DNA of 64,000 nt from Coprinellus micaceus. Taxonomy: Eukaryota > Basidiomycota > Agaricomycetes > Agaricales > Psathyrellaceae. Every line of letters begins with the position of its first letter. Position 1 is the stretch's first letter. The DNA is taken from positions 1,116,001 through 1,180,000 of the forward strand of contig OX596339.1 in assembly GCA_951394405.1 (NCBI GenBank), written 5' to 3'. Below the pieces are notes generated by a model. That model saw only the letters and a program-made list of their open reading frames with translations, did no database searches and had not been told where the DNA came from. A program made the translations under genes and the position numbers. Below, in pieces: positions 11,408 through 22,070 of this stretch.

Positions 11408-14400
11408 ATGTCCGCGACACATTTGAAAACTCCAGTACAGTCGCACCCGCTATCCCTAGAAGAACCCCCGAGCTCTAGAGGTCGAAGAAACCGCACAAAT
11501 ACGAGCGATGTGAGGCCCCAAACCACCTACTTTCAGTCGAAGAATCAGTTGGAGCCAGAGTCGGCGGGCGCGACGACGCGTCCTGGGAACTGGGATGGGA
11601 GTGTACGCGGTTACAGCAGGTCGGTGAGCACTGGCACTCAGTTGGGGGAGAACGGGAGTCTCTTCGATCCGCCGGTCCATCTCTCTGTGTTTGGGACGTC
11701 TGGAAACGAGAACACGTTTGCGTCTCCCAGGCCCCCGGAACTCTTGTTTACACACGAACACGATTCGAGCACCCACATCCTATCCACAAAATGGCACGAG
11801 CTCCCGGACGAAGTCATCCAATCCACCATCTCGGACCTGTCCAAGGCAGAGGATGTCATCTCCGATGTCAAGACATACCAGAACGCGTTGCGAGCACTCT
11901 CATCTGCCTACCACAACCTATGTCGCACCCAGTTGGAACTGGAGGAGAAGCGGAGAGCGTTGGCGGAGAGAGAGGCGGCGAGGCGAAGTCACGCGGAGGA
12001 GTTGTTGAAGGAGATACAACCGTCTGAGCAGGAGATCGCGAAGCGTGTTCTGCAGTCTCTGTTCACCGACGACGACGAGGAAGGCCACAGAGTACAACGC
12101 AAGCAGAGCTCAGCGGTGCGTAGCTCGTCCTTCTGATGCGACATCGCTCATTCGAGTTGGCAGTCTCTCATGGATTCACTCCTCGAAGCTCTCGATGACG
12201 AAGCACCCATATCAAAACTGGCAATGGAGTCCTCATCTGCGCTTACGCCCCCGTTGGAAGAGGAGGAGGCGACGACGACAAGTTCGTCGAGCGCAATCGA
12301 CGTCCCCCAACCGACGACGTCATCGGCACCCGAAATCATCGAATCCCCATCGACCTTCATGAAGCGGTCGTCATCTTCGAGATCGCTGAGCAGCGCCAAA
12401 TCCCTGCCAAACCCAAGCCGAAACTCGATGGGCGACTGGATGGGTACGCTGTGGGGCAAGAGGTCGCGTGTTCATGTAGCCGTTGAGGACGACAAGGAGT
12501 CGGACAATGGATCGGACCACTCGACAGAGCCCACAATTATCAAGCCTCGCCCTGAGCGCAAATCCGCTAAAAGCGTTTTCGGAAATCTGGGCATATCGAT
12601 CTTGAACCCGGCTTTCTCTCCCGCATCTTCGACCTCGCTTCTCCCAGAGTCGACGCCCGCTATGCTTTCGTCTGACGACGCCACCTCGATCCGGTCGAGC
12701 CAGACCGCTGCTTACTCTCTAGCCACGGCCTCGGTGGTATCGTCGCCCATGCAACCTTCATTCTTTCCGTCCTTAGCAGCACCCTTGATTACAACCACCC
12801 TCGAGGATCCGACGTTGTCGAACACTCCTTCGAAAACACCATCAGTGAACGAGGATCCTCCTCGCATCCGCACTCAGGGAGCGTCTCTAAGAGCTATCAC
12901 CAACGCTGCCCGTGTCATGACGAAGGATCCGAAGAGTATCCTGGCCGACACCGGTTTCGAGATCAACCCGCTGATCGCGAATCTCGCCATGGCGCTCGTG
13001 AAAGCGACAAGGGACTCTGGGATCACCTTCCGAGATCGTCATGGCAAGGACAGGAAGGACACTCACCCTCCACACGTACCGGAAGATGACAAAGTCGGGC
13101 CTGTCGTGGAGATGAGTCCTTCCAGCGGAGTCGACGCTGCGTCTGTCTTGAATAGCACGCTGACGAAGGAGGTCGAAACGAAGAGGAGGAAAGCTAGAGG
13201 TAGCTCATCATTCATGGCTGCGACATTCAACAACAGTCCGGTGTTTTCTCTGTTCGGTCAGCAATCACGGAAACCCTCAAGTTCGGCCTCCAAATCGAAA
13301 TCATCGACACCAGACCCGGGGGCCTCCAAGGGAACAACAGCGGGTCAAGCCAATCCTGCCGGTGGTCCAGCGAAGCCCCGATCTGTGCCTCTAGAATCCA
13401 TTATCCCTGCGATGGCGAAACCCCCAACCCAATATCTTTCTCGAACGTATACCCCCATCACCGCGCGGGACTTCCAATTCACCATCCCCCTCCCCAACTC
13501 CGCTTCCCGGTTCACCATATACCATGATGACAAGGACCAACTCCCTCTCACCGACCGATTCGGATTCATGTATGACGTATCGCTGTACGACGTCCTGCTC
13601 CTCCTCCGAGCCAAGGACTGCGGGAACACGGCACCCGCTTGCCTCACTGGGGTAAAGATCGCGGACAGGGAGGAGAACAATACCTGGCCCGACGACGACG
13701 ATGCGAATGATCAGAGTCTAAAGCCGACGATGGAGATCGTGAAGGACCGGACATGTTCGTGCAATGGGGAACTGGACGCTCCGATGATTCTGAGTGCAGG
13801 GAGTGGTGTCGACTCACCTGCGCCTGACACTCGGTCGATCATGAGCGGCAAGTCGGGGACGTCGTCGAAGAGTAAGAAGCGGAATTCGACGGTTTTGTCG
13901 AGTGCAGGGATGTCGTCGTCGCTCGCCGCCTCGATGACGTCCATATTGGCGGTAACTCCAGATACGCCCCGTCATGCGTGTGCAAAGACGGTCAGGAAAC
14001 TGCTTGACCAGCTCACGGAGATTCATGATGAGCAGCAGGTCGCGCAGAGGAAGGAGTGGGATGCGTTCGTGAGGCAGCGCACGAAGTCGAAGTATGCCAA
14101 GTCGAGTGGGGTGGGGAACCCTAATGCCTCCTCTTCGACGCAGGCGGGTAGTGCCTTCCTCGGTCTCGGGACGGCCATTGAAGACGACGAGCTGTCGCAT
14201 ACCGAAGGCTTGATTGGGTTCCCTCAGCTCGGAGTGAACACCACCGCGCGGAAGGAGTTTGACCGACTTGTGAGGAGTGGGATTCCGCTGGTATACCGGT
14301 CGAAGGTGTGGATGGAGTGTAGCGGGGCGTTGGACATGCAAGAGCCGGGGCTGTTCCAAGATCTGTTGGCGGAGCTGGAGGGGCCGAATAGCGTTGTGCA

Positions 14401-15182
14401 TGAGATTGAGAAAGATGTGGGACGGACGATGCCGCTGAACATCTTCTTTGGAGGGGACGGGGCGGGTGTGGAGAAGCTGAGAAGGGTTTTGATTGCCTAC
14501 AGCAGGTAAGTGCAACTTCACCTTTTGCTTGTCAAAGGTCGTTCTGACGCTCCTGAACAGACGGAATCCAGCTGTTGGCTACTGCCAGGGTATGAACCTC
14601 ATCACGTCGACGCTACTCCTTGTGCACGCCGACGAAGAAGAAGCGTTCTGGATGCTCTCAGCTTTGGTCGAGCGCACGCTCCCCGGAGACTTCTTTTCTC
14701 CATCCCTCCTCCCCTCTCGCGCATGTCCACTTGTCCTGCTGGACTACGTTCAAGAGCACTTACCCAAGCTACACGCACACCTCATCGAACTCGGAGTCGA
14801 TCTGGGCGCTATCTGCTTCTCTTGGTTCTTGTCCCTGTTTACGGACTGCCTTCCCGTTGAAACGCTCTTCCGTGTGTGGGACGTCTTCATTGTCGATGGG
14901 TTTGGTGTTCTGTTCAGGATTGCGCTGGCTATGCTTCGGAATAATGAGGGGGAGTTGTTGGGGTGCCAGTCGATTCCGGCTGTTTATGTTGCTCTGGAGA
15001 ACTTGCCGACGAGGATGTGGGAGGCGGATAAGTTGCTTCAGGTACGTGGCTTGGCTCTCTCGGGTGGAGTTGTGATTTACACATCGCAGATGGAATTGGA
15101 CCTTCGGTCAACCTTGATCACCCCCGACATCCTCGCCAAACACAACGCTCACGTCAAGGACCTGAGCGAGCTAGTCAGTTGA
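11408..15182 (+). CDS. TBC-domain Rab GTPase-activating protein (1207 aa)
   Basis: Exons 11408-12115, 12164-14505, 14561-15041 and 15090-15182 join to 1207 residues. TBC proteins speed GTP hydrolysis on Rab GTPases and so shut off membrane-traffic steps. The TBC domain spans about 930-1150: it opens with DRLVRSGIPLVYRSKVWMEC, has the arginine finger motif IEKDVGR and the glutamine finger motif YCQG, and then LFRVWDVFIVDG, all intact. Both catalytic fingers predict an active GAP. Residues ~130-205 are a coiled coil (LELEEKRRALAEREAARR). The region between is serine-rich and low in complexity. The third intron is 48 nt and in frame, so read-through would add 16 residues. The target Rab cannot be told. 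Confidence 0.9.
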
Positions 15183-15586
15183 AGGCACGGCTGCCTGCAT
15201 TCAATCGATAGCTATCCTTCCTCCTTCATCGGTTCCTTCCCGTTTTGTTGAATTTGCTTCCGGGGCTTCGGGTGTTGTTTTCCATGTATGATTTATGGTG
15301 TACACTATAGGACAAAGACTAATATGCAAGATAGAATCAATAGACAGACTTCAATGCTCTCCTACTGTATGCTCACCCGGGTCTTCGTCCCTTCCCCTCC
15401 TCGTCTTCGTCCTTCGCAAGCGGGGACCCACATGCCTAAGCGCCACGTGCGATCAGATGGGATCAACGACGACGTGTCTCCAGCCTGACTTTCCCCGAAA
15501 TCGTAACCTTGACAGGACTCTATTCCCCGAGCTTTAAATCTGCTGGCAGTGCGCATTGCGCAAGCTCCTCGACACTACCCGGGACC
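15183..15586. other. Intergenic between TBC gene and ERV41
   Basis: About 400 bp holding the TBC 3' UTR and the ERV41 promoter. It has C/T-rich tracts (15380-15410) and no clear TATA or other element. Confidence 0.4.
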
Positions 15587-17247
15587 ATGGCGGACGCTGC
15601 AGCGGTCATCAAGCGCATTGAAGACTTGACTCCAGCATGGATCACCAAATTCGACGCCTTCCCCAAGTTGCCGAAGGCCTACAAGGCTCGCTCGGAATCG
15701 AGGGGGTTCCTCACTCTGGGCGTTCTGTTTCTGGCTTTCCTGTTGATGCTCAACGATATTGGAGAGTACATGTGGGGATGGCAGGATCATGAGTTTGGTG
15801 TGGATGAGGATACTACTAGGTTCCTGCCTATTAACTTGGATATGACGGTCAATATGGCATGCCAACGTGAGTAGGACCTTGTTAACCTTTCTATCGGCGC
15901 TCATTCTGTGCAGACCTCTCAATTGACCTCCGAGATGCAATGGGAGATCGGTTGTTCTTGACTGGCGGCTTCAGGAGAGACGGGGTACGTAGGTTTTGCA
16001 TAACAGATGAGACCCTTCTGATACCTGAGCCAACAGACATTCTTCGACGTTGGGCAAGCAACCGCCTTGAAAGAACACGCAGAGGCATTGTCGGCAGCTC
16101 AAGCAGTCGCACAATCGCGCAAGTCTCGTGGATTCTTCTCGTATTTCTGGAACAAGACCCCCAAGCCTACTTTCAAGCCTACCTACAAACACGCAGAGGA
16201 TGGGAGCGCATGCCGAATCTCGGGCACCATGTTCGTCAAGCGTGTTACTGCTAATCTCCATATCACTACGCTGGGACATGGATATGCCAGCTATGATCAC
16301 GTTGACCATACAGGTGAGTGCAGCTCGTCCCTCCGGGAGCGGTCGTCCTAACGATTCTCGTAGCCATGAACCTCTCCCATGTGATCGAAGAGTTCTCGTT
16401 CGGACCATATTTCCCCGAGATTGTCCAGCCCCTCGACAATTCTTTCGAGATCACACACGAGCATTTCATCGCCTACCAATACTTCCTACACGTCGTCCCC
16501 ACACAGTATATCGCACCCCGTCAAGCCCCCCTCGACACCAGCCAGTACAGCGTCACCCACTACACACGAGTTCTCCAACACCACCGCGGCACTCCCGGGA
16601 TCTTCTTCAAGTTCGAAATCGACCCCATCAAGCTCATTCACATTCAACGCACCACGACTCTCCTCCAACTCCTCATTCGCTGTGTGGGCGTCATCGGCGG
16701 CGTGTTCGTCTGCACGAGTTACGCTATCCGAATCACGACGCGTGCCGTAGAGGTCGTTTCAGGTGTAGATCAAACCCCCGGCATTGTCGCTGCTGAGTCT
16801 AGTGGTGTCAAGGTCGGTCTTCGAGCTAAATGGGGCGGGTCTGAGCTCCGTGCCCGCACAGGCGCGGGCTGGTCATCTCCGTATACATCAACTCCAGTTA
16901 CAGGCACATACGCGGCAATGCCTTCACCCTTCCTCAGCAGCAACATGTACTCCAACCCCTCGACACCGAACCCTGCGGCACCTCATTCATCTGTCGGTCT
17001 TGGCTACTCGGTCCCGCCTACACCAGGCGGTATGCGAAGTGCTGCAAGCCTTGGGCCGCCTATGCGTACTCCCAGCTATGGTTCACCCAGTCTGAATCCT
17101 CCCGGGTCTCCAATGCCCCCGTCGGTACCCGGGACCCCAGCTGCGTACGCCACCTTCCCTGCATCGCCTCACCCATCGAACGGGAACGGTTTCAACATGG
17201 GCCCTCCCCCAAAGAAGGGCGCCAGTGGTCCTAAGAAGGATGATTAA
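15587..17247 (+). CDS. erv41: ERV41/ERGIC2-like ER-Golgi cargo receptor subunit (503 aa)
   Basis: Exons 15587-15866, 15914-15984, 16037-16313 and 16364-17247 give 503 residues. Erv41 pairs with Erv46 and cycles between ER and Golgi, retrieving escaped ER proteins. Family features: a short cytosolic N-terminus (FDAFPKLPKAYKARS), TM1 at about 41-56, a long lumenal part with HLSIDLRDAMGDRL and NLSHVIEEFSFGPYFPEI, and TM2 at about 308-330 (LLIRCVGVIGGVFVCTSYAI). After TM2 there is an unusually long Pro/Ser/Gly-rich cytosolic tail of about 170 residues, whereas yeast Erv41 is only about 350 residues in total. The protein ends KKDD, a match to the KKxx di-lysine COPI retrieval signal. The start ACCATGGCG has a good context. 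Confidence 0.92.
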
Positions 17248-17763
17248 ATGGAGGAACGGGTTGTGGCTGAGCGGTCGTTGTGAACTCGACATATGTTACC
17301 CTGCTCTCAGGAACAGCAGATCCTGAGCTGTATGTATACTGTATCTTATTGGTAGGGTCTTCTGTAAAAGCTTTCTGCACCAATTTCTTGTTCGTCTCCT
17401 CGCGATTCGCTGAATGAAGTTGGTCGAGGGAGCGGATTCATCCCAGCGCAGGTTAAAACCCCTGAACGTGAAGCGCGTGGAGTCCCCGTCACGTCAACTG
17501 GTCAAATAGGGGCTAACACAGTGATAGCCTCAATATCCAACAACGGTCAAACATCGTCATCGTCAATCAACTCCAGACTCTAGTGGCGAGGTACAAATAC
17601 AGTGGTAGTGTGCTACAACTCGGTATATCTGCAGGTCAAATTGCTCTAGGCGCAACAAAATAAATGGTATGTCTATGCAAGATCCTCCACTGGCAAAACA
17701 TTACTTCCAGGCTTCCAATTGGTTGGTCTCGTCCCTTCCTCTACAGGTCCATACAATACTTCT
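17248..17763. other. Intergenic between convergent genes
   Basis: 516 bp between the stop codons of ERV41 (+) and the MFS gene (-). It carries both 3' UTRs; nothing else is supported. Confidence 0.4.
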
Positions 17764-19989
17764 CTAAATGAGCTGACTTCCTTTTCGCTTTGCTAGGATG
17801 TTTCGCATTACACAGTTGAATGCGGCGGAAACGATCATGGACAGCTGCGAGGACCAGATCAGAACGAAATACATATGGCGTGTGGGAGGAGACGACGAAC
17901 CCCTGCGAAGAGACTGGCGTTTAACCACTTGTACTCTTTCGTTAGAAGGGCACCGGCAATTGGAGTAGCTGTATGGTGGCTCCCCATTAGCGGACGAAGC
18001 GGACGAGAAACCATGGAAATGCGCACCAAACAAACCCAATATTGAGCCTACACCAAAGAAAATACCAAGGCGCGCTCCGACCTCGCTCGCGTCCTTCGAC
18101 AGCAAGCCGATCGTCGCAGGGACAAGGCTAATAACAGCACCAGAGCTGAAGCCCCAGCAAATGGCGAAGACGATGGTCCCTGCGAGATCGTGCACGGCCG
18201 CCATGCAGAGTGTCACTATCCCGGTGGTCAAGGTAAAGAAGGCGAGCAGGTTAGCGAGACCGATTTTGTGTGAGAGGGCGTTGGGAACCATCCGGCCTAC
18301 GACGCTTGCGGCGTTCAGTATGGATAGCTGTGGTGAATTAAGGTTAGCGTAGGCTCTTACATGCACTCCGTTCTGGGAGGGAATGAAAAGGACATACCGC
18401 ATAGAAGGCGATGCTTTTGTCGACCCCGTGGCTGATCGCGTCGAGTTGGAGGTAGAACACTGGGAAGAACAGCCCGAGGAAGGTACAAACGCATCTATAT
18501 GCAAGCGCGGATAGTCAGTTTAGATTCAGAATTCATCGGGTATAGCACCAAAGCCCTGGGGTAACGAGGCACGGGGCAGGCTCACGCGAAAGGTAGTAAG
18601 CTAGCTACTCACGCGAGAAGGGAGAACCCATATGCGGGCTCGAGGAACCACCGTTTAATGGGGAAATCCTGCGTATCTCTGGGAGGGAGGCGAGGTCGCA
18701 TCATGGCAAATGCAAGCAGCAGAAGCGCGACGTTAAGTGAAGCGCTTATCCGGACGCCGTTATGGAATCCGATTCGGCTGGCGAAGAGGTGGTTGAGCAT
18801 TATCGGGTGGAGAATTGCACCTATTATAGAAGCGGAAACGGAAGTCAGATATTAGTCCATTGCGAGTTTAGGGTGCGGGTGAGTTTATATGATTGAAAGG
18901 AATATCCGGTCGACCGGCGGCGAATAGGGTCGAAATACTGAGTTGGACGAACTCGAAGACGCGTCCGACCGAGCGGGTTAAGGTCATGGCCGGGCCTTCG
19001 GAATAAGGGGAAAGCATGAGGGATAGCGGATGGAAGAAATATCGAACCTAGTGCGGAGCCTGATGAGACTATTCCAAGGGCAAGGGGACGTCGCCGGCGG
19101 AAGTAGTGCGATACTATTCCTAAGCCTAGAAGTGCGGGATGACGTGAGTGGGACTCGTCTCGTGGTCCTGGGGTGTGCGGGACGCACTGGGGACATAGGT
19201 TAGGCCTGATGATAGTCCAAAGGCGACGCCGTTTGTCAAGAAGACCTGGGGTAAGACGCAAGATCAGCTTGCAGAGTTCCTTGTAGACCCGTCGGGCGGC
19301 GCTCTCACCTGATAGTACTGGTTCTCTCGCGATAGCGACAACATGAACACTGAAGTCCCTGTCAGACGGGTCCAAGAAGAGGAGGGACCGAAGCTTACAT
19401 GCTACTGCGTGCAAAATGATACTGGAGATCGTGAGGTATCGGCTGGTGGGGTAATTCGTCGTGAGCGGTGGTGCATGGATGAAGAGGCTGCGACACTCAC
19501 AAGTAACCTCTGTCGAAAAGTCGACCCGCGATGACGCCCAGCCCAAAGTTGAAGAATATCTGTATCCCGCCAATCCACCTGTAAGCCTGGCGTGAGTCCC
19601 TTTGTGTGTCTAAAGCGTCGAGACGAACTACCGACCCAATGTCACTTGGTGATGAGTTTGTGAGATATACACGGACGTAGTGATCTTGATAGACACCAAA
19701 TGCATTGATATACCTGAGATCGACCGTCAGTCAGTCTAAAATACCAGCGTGAATTCTAAAGGCTTTGCTGACCCGAAACTGCAATACTGAACGAGGAAAC
19801 TGGAGACGGCAGTCGTAAGCGCCCGAACGTTGCCATCACATCCCGATCGAGAAATACTCACGCGCCGATGACAGTCGACCAGGCCCAGAACCCGCCCTCA
19901 GGAAATGAAGGAGGGGGGACGTCCTCCTCCACACTCGAAATATTTATCTCAACCTCCTCCTTCGATGCGTTATCGGGGTTGGCCTCCAT
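17764..19989 (-). CDS. MFS transporter, monocarboxylate transporter (MCT/SLC16-like) family, 431 aa
   Basis: Thirteen exons on the minus strand (5' to 3'): 19989-19862, 19799-19773, 19713-19636, 19578-19501, 19442-19399, 19358-19309, 19245-19188, 19125-19048, 18820-18613, 18494-18398, 18327-18027, 17968-17901, 17844-17764. They join without phase conflict to 431 residues. Family marks: an acidic N-terminus, then EGGFWAWSTVIGAF as TM1, GLSSGLTYVPSLGIVSHYFRRRRPLALGI (loop with the Arg cluster), PIMLNHLFASRIGFHNGVR and TPIAGALL near the end; about 12 membrane segments. Likely a plasma-membrane proton-coupled carrier of monocarboxylates or related small molecules; substrate unknown. Intron 8 (18821-19047, 227 nt) is far longer than the others. 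Confidence 0.85.
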
Positions 19990-22070
19990 GTCCGGAGCGA
20001 TGGACGAAATCGAGCCTACACCGTGATGGCTGGCGATAGTCGAGGGAGGGCGAATGAAACTATCCCTGGAACGGGGGAGCGGAACTCACTGGCTGCAATC
20101 GCATCCTTTGGGAAGTCCATTTTTATACTATATAGACGCCAAGTTGGGAAGGCAGGTCGGCGTTCATTACATACATCCCCGAGGCCCGCACCCTTTTGGG
20201 CCCCACAGATTGTGACGCTATGGGAAGCCTTGAGGTGAGATCTACAGCCTTCGCATGTACCGCTATGCGTGGCAGCAGCACGTAGTGCGGATGGATGACA
20301 GGGACTGTGATTCTCACGTTGCTCCTCAAGGCCAAATTATTGGGCTGATATGTTTTGGGGGAGCTCAATCTCCACAGTGGGGTCGGGGACCACGACCGAC
20401 TGGGCAGGCACACCTTTTGTTCTTGCGAATGTGATTGGTAACCACCTGTCGTATCGATCAATGTTTTGGGAACATACAAGAATCAGCGCTGATTCGACCT
20501 GATAGAATCTCTTCTCGGGGATTTCTGGAGGTTCTCCACTCTGAGCTCTGGTGACTCGCGCGGTACTCGGAGACCCGCCAAAGCGGCTTAATCAAGTCCT
20601 GTAGAGAGGGCTCGAGGGCGCCTAATGATTGACACCGTGTACATTTTAAAGTTGCTTATGTGCTACAGTCCTGGCTCGGTTAGTCACGTCGCTCATTCCG
20701 CCCGGCATTTTTGTCATGTAGAGACGCAGAAACGCGGGAGTAGCAATTTAGACGCTGCCACAGGATACGGGGCCTCGCACGCAGCCCAGGCTCCCCCTTC
20801 CTTCGTCTTCCACGGAAGACTCTCTTACTTCCCCAATGGCAACAGCGATGCACAGTTCTTTCCGAGTTGCAGTTTAGGTATCCGAGTACTTGATATCCGT
20901 CAGTTGTTTATGCTCTACCAGCAATAACCGAGTCGACTACGCCTCTTTGGGAGGTATTGCCAGGTTTGACAGTGCTTCCTTGAGCCGATACCGACGCCGA
21001 CGCCGGAGCATCTTCAACTGAGAAGAGCCAATCGAAGCCTTCCCGCGTATCTGCTAACTGCGACCGGGCCTGATTCCCTGAGAGGATTTAACGGAAGCGC
21101 GGAATTCGTGGACGAAATCTATGCGAGCAACTAATGGACCTAGTCTATTAGACTAAATAGGTGCTCAATTGCCTTCGAGGCCTTTGCGGTCATTCACGCC
21201 AGCTCGACTGCACCCTTTACGGGACCAAGTCGCCCTTATAGTGCGCCGCGGGAGTGCCCATCGAACCACAGGGCCTGCGGGTGCCTCAGCCGGCTGATAC
21301 AGCTGCGGAAGACATTTCACTACAATATAAAAGTCTTGAGGACGTCTTGGTGGCTCTTGGTGGGTGCAGACGCTCTTCTGAGTGAGTTCCGATGGTTGGA
21401 CCAGCCCTTGTTGGTGCCGAAGGTCGGATAAGGCCACTCGCCGAAGGTTTTCTAGCGCGTCGAGTAGTGAGAAGTCATATCTTTATATCATGCTCGTCCT
21501 CGTTGTATCTGGGACTTTTTGATTCCGTCGCATGACGGGCGCTTGTTGGGTGCTGGGGACTGTCATATTTGATCCGTTATGATGATCCGTTGATACCCCA
21601 CGTGATCAGGGCCTGGACTTTCGCAAACAGAGGCAAAGTTTGGGCATTGCCCAGTTCAGAACAAGCGCCCGAGTTCAAAGCTGTACTCGAACCACGACTA
21701 TTAGGGCAACCGGCCCCACTGCTGTGTTCTTCTTGGATTAAGTTATATCCTAGTTGAGGGTAGGGCAGTCACTTTGCTGTGTATTACTGTGAGTGGCCTC
21801 GCAAAGTTAATATCGCCACACTGCTTCCACTCACCCCATTGTAAAGTTCGAGGAAATAGAGAGCTCGATTGGGTGGGTTGGAGCACAGCCGGGCTTGAGA
21901 GATTCATCCCCGTATACACCGCTGAGCGGTAAAGGAGCCCTCAGAGCTAACCAAAGGCAGGGGACCGTGCTGTCGGTAGGACGTCCACAGCCACGTCCAT
22001 TTTGGATGTCACATAGTAAGCGCCTCAGCGACAGTCAAAACCAAGGTCTCCGACGTGGTTACTATCCAAC
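19990..22070. other. Gene-free stretch, 2.1 kb
   Basis: Longest stretch without a gene model. It separates two divergent genes, the MFS carrier (-) and the TPR gene (+). Frames such as minus 20123-20479 and minus 21165-21437 have no family motif or plausible splice neighbours. No terminal repeats or tandem repeats were noticed beyond a short GACGCC run near 20990. Confidence 0.4.

Noticed and set aside
14506..15182. A separate gene starting inside the TBC region
   Set aside because: The frame is simply exons 3-4 of the TBC gene; the TBC domain is continuous only when joined to 12164-14505.
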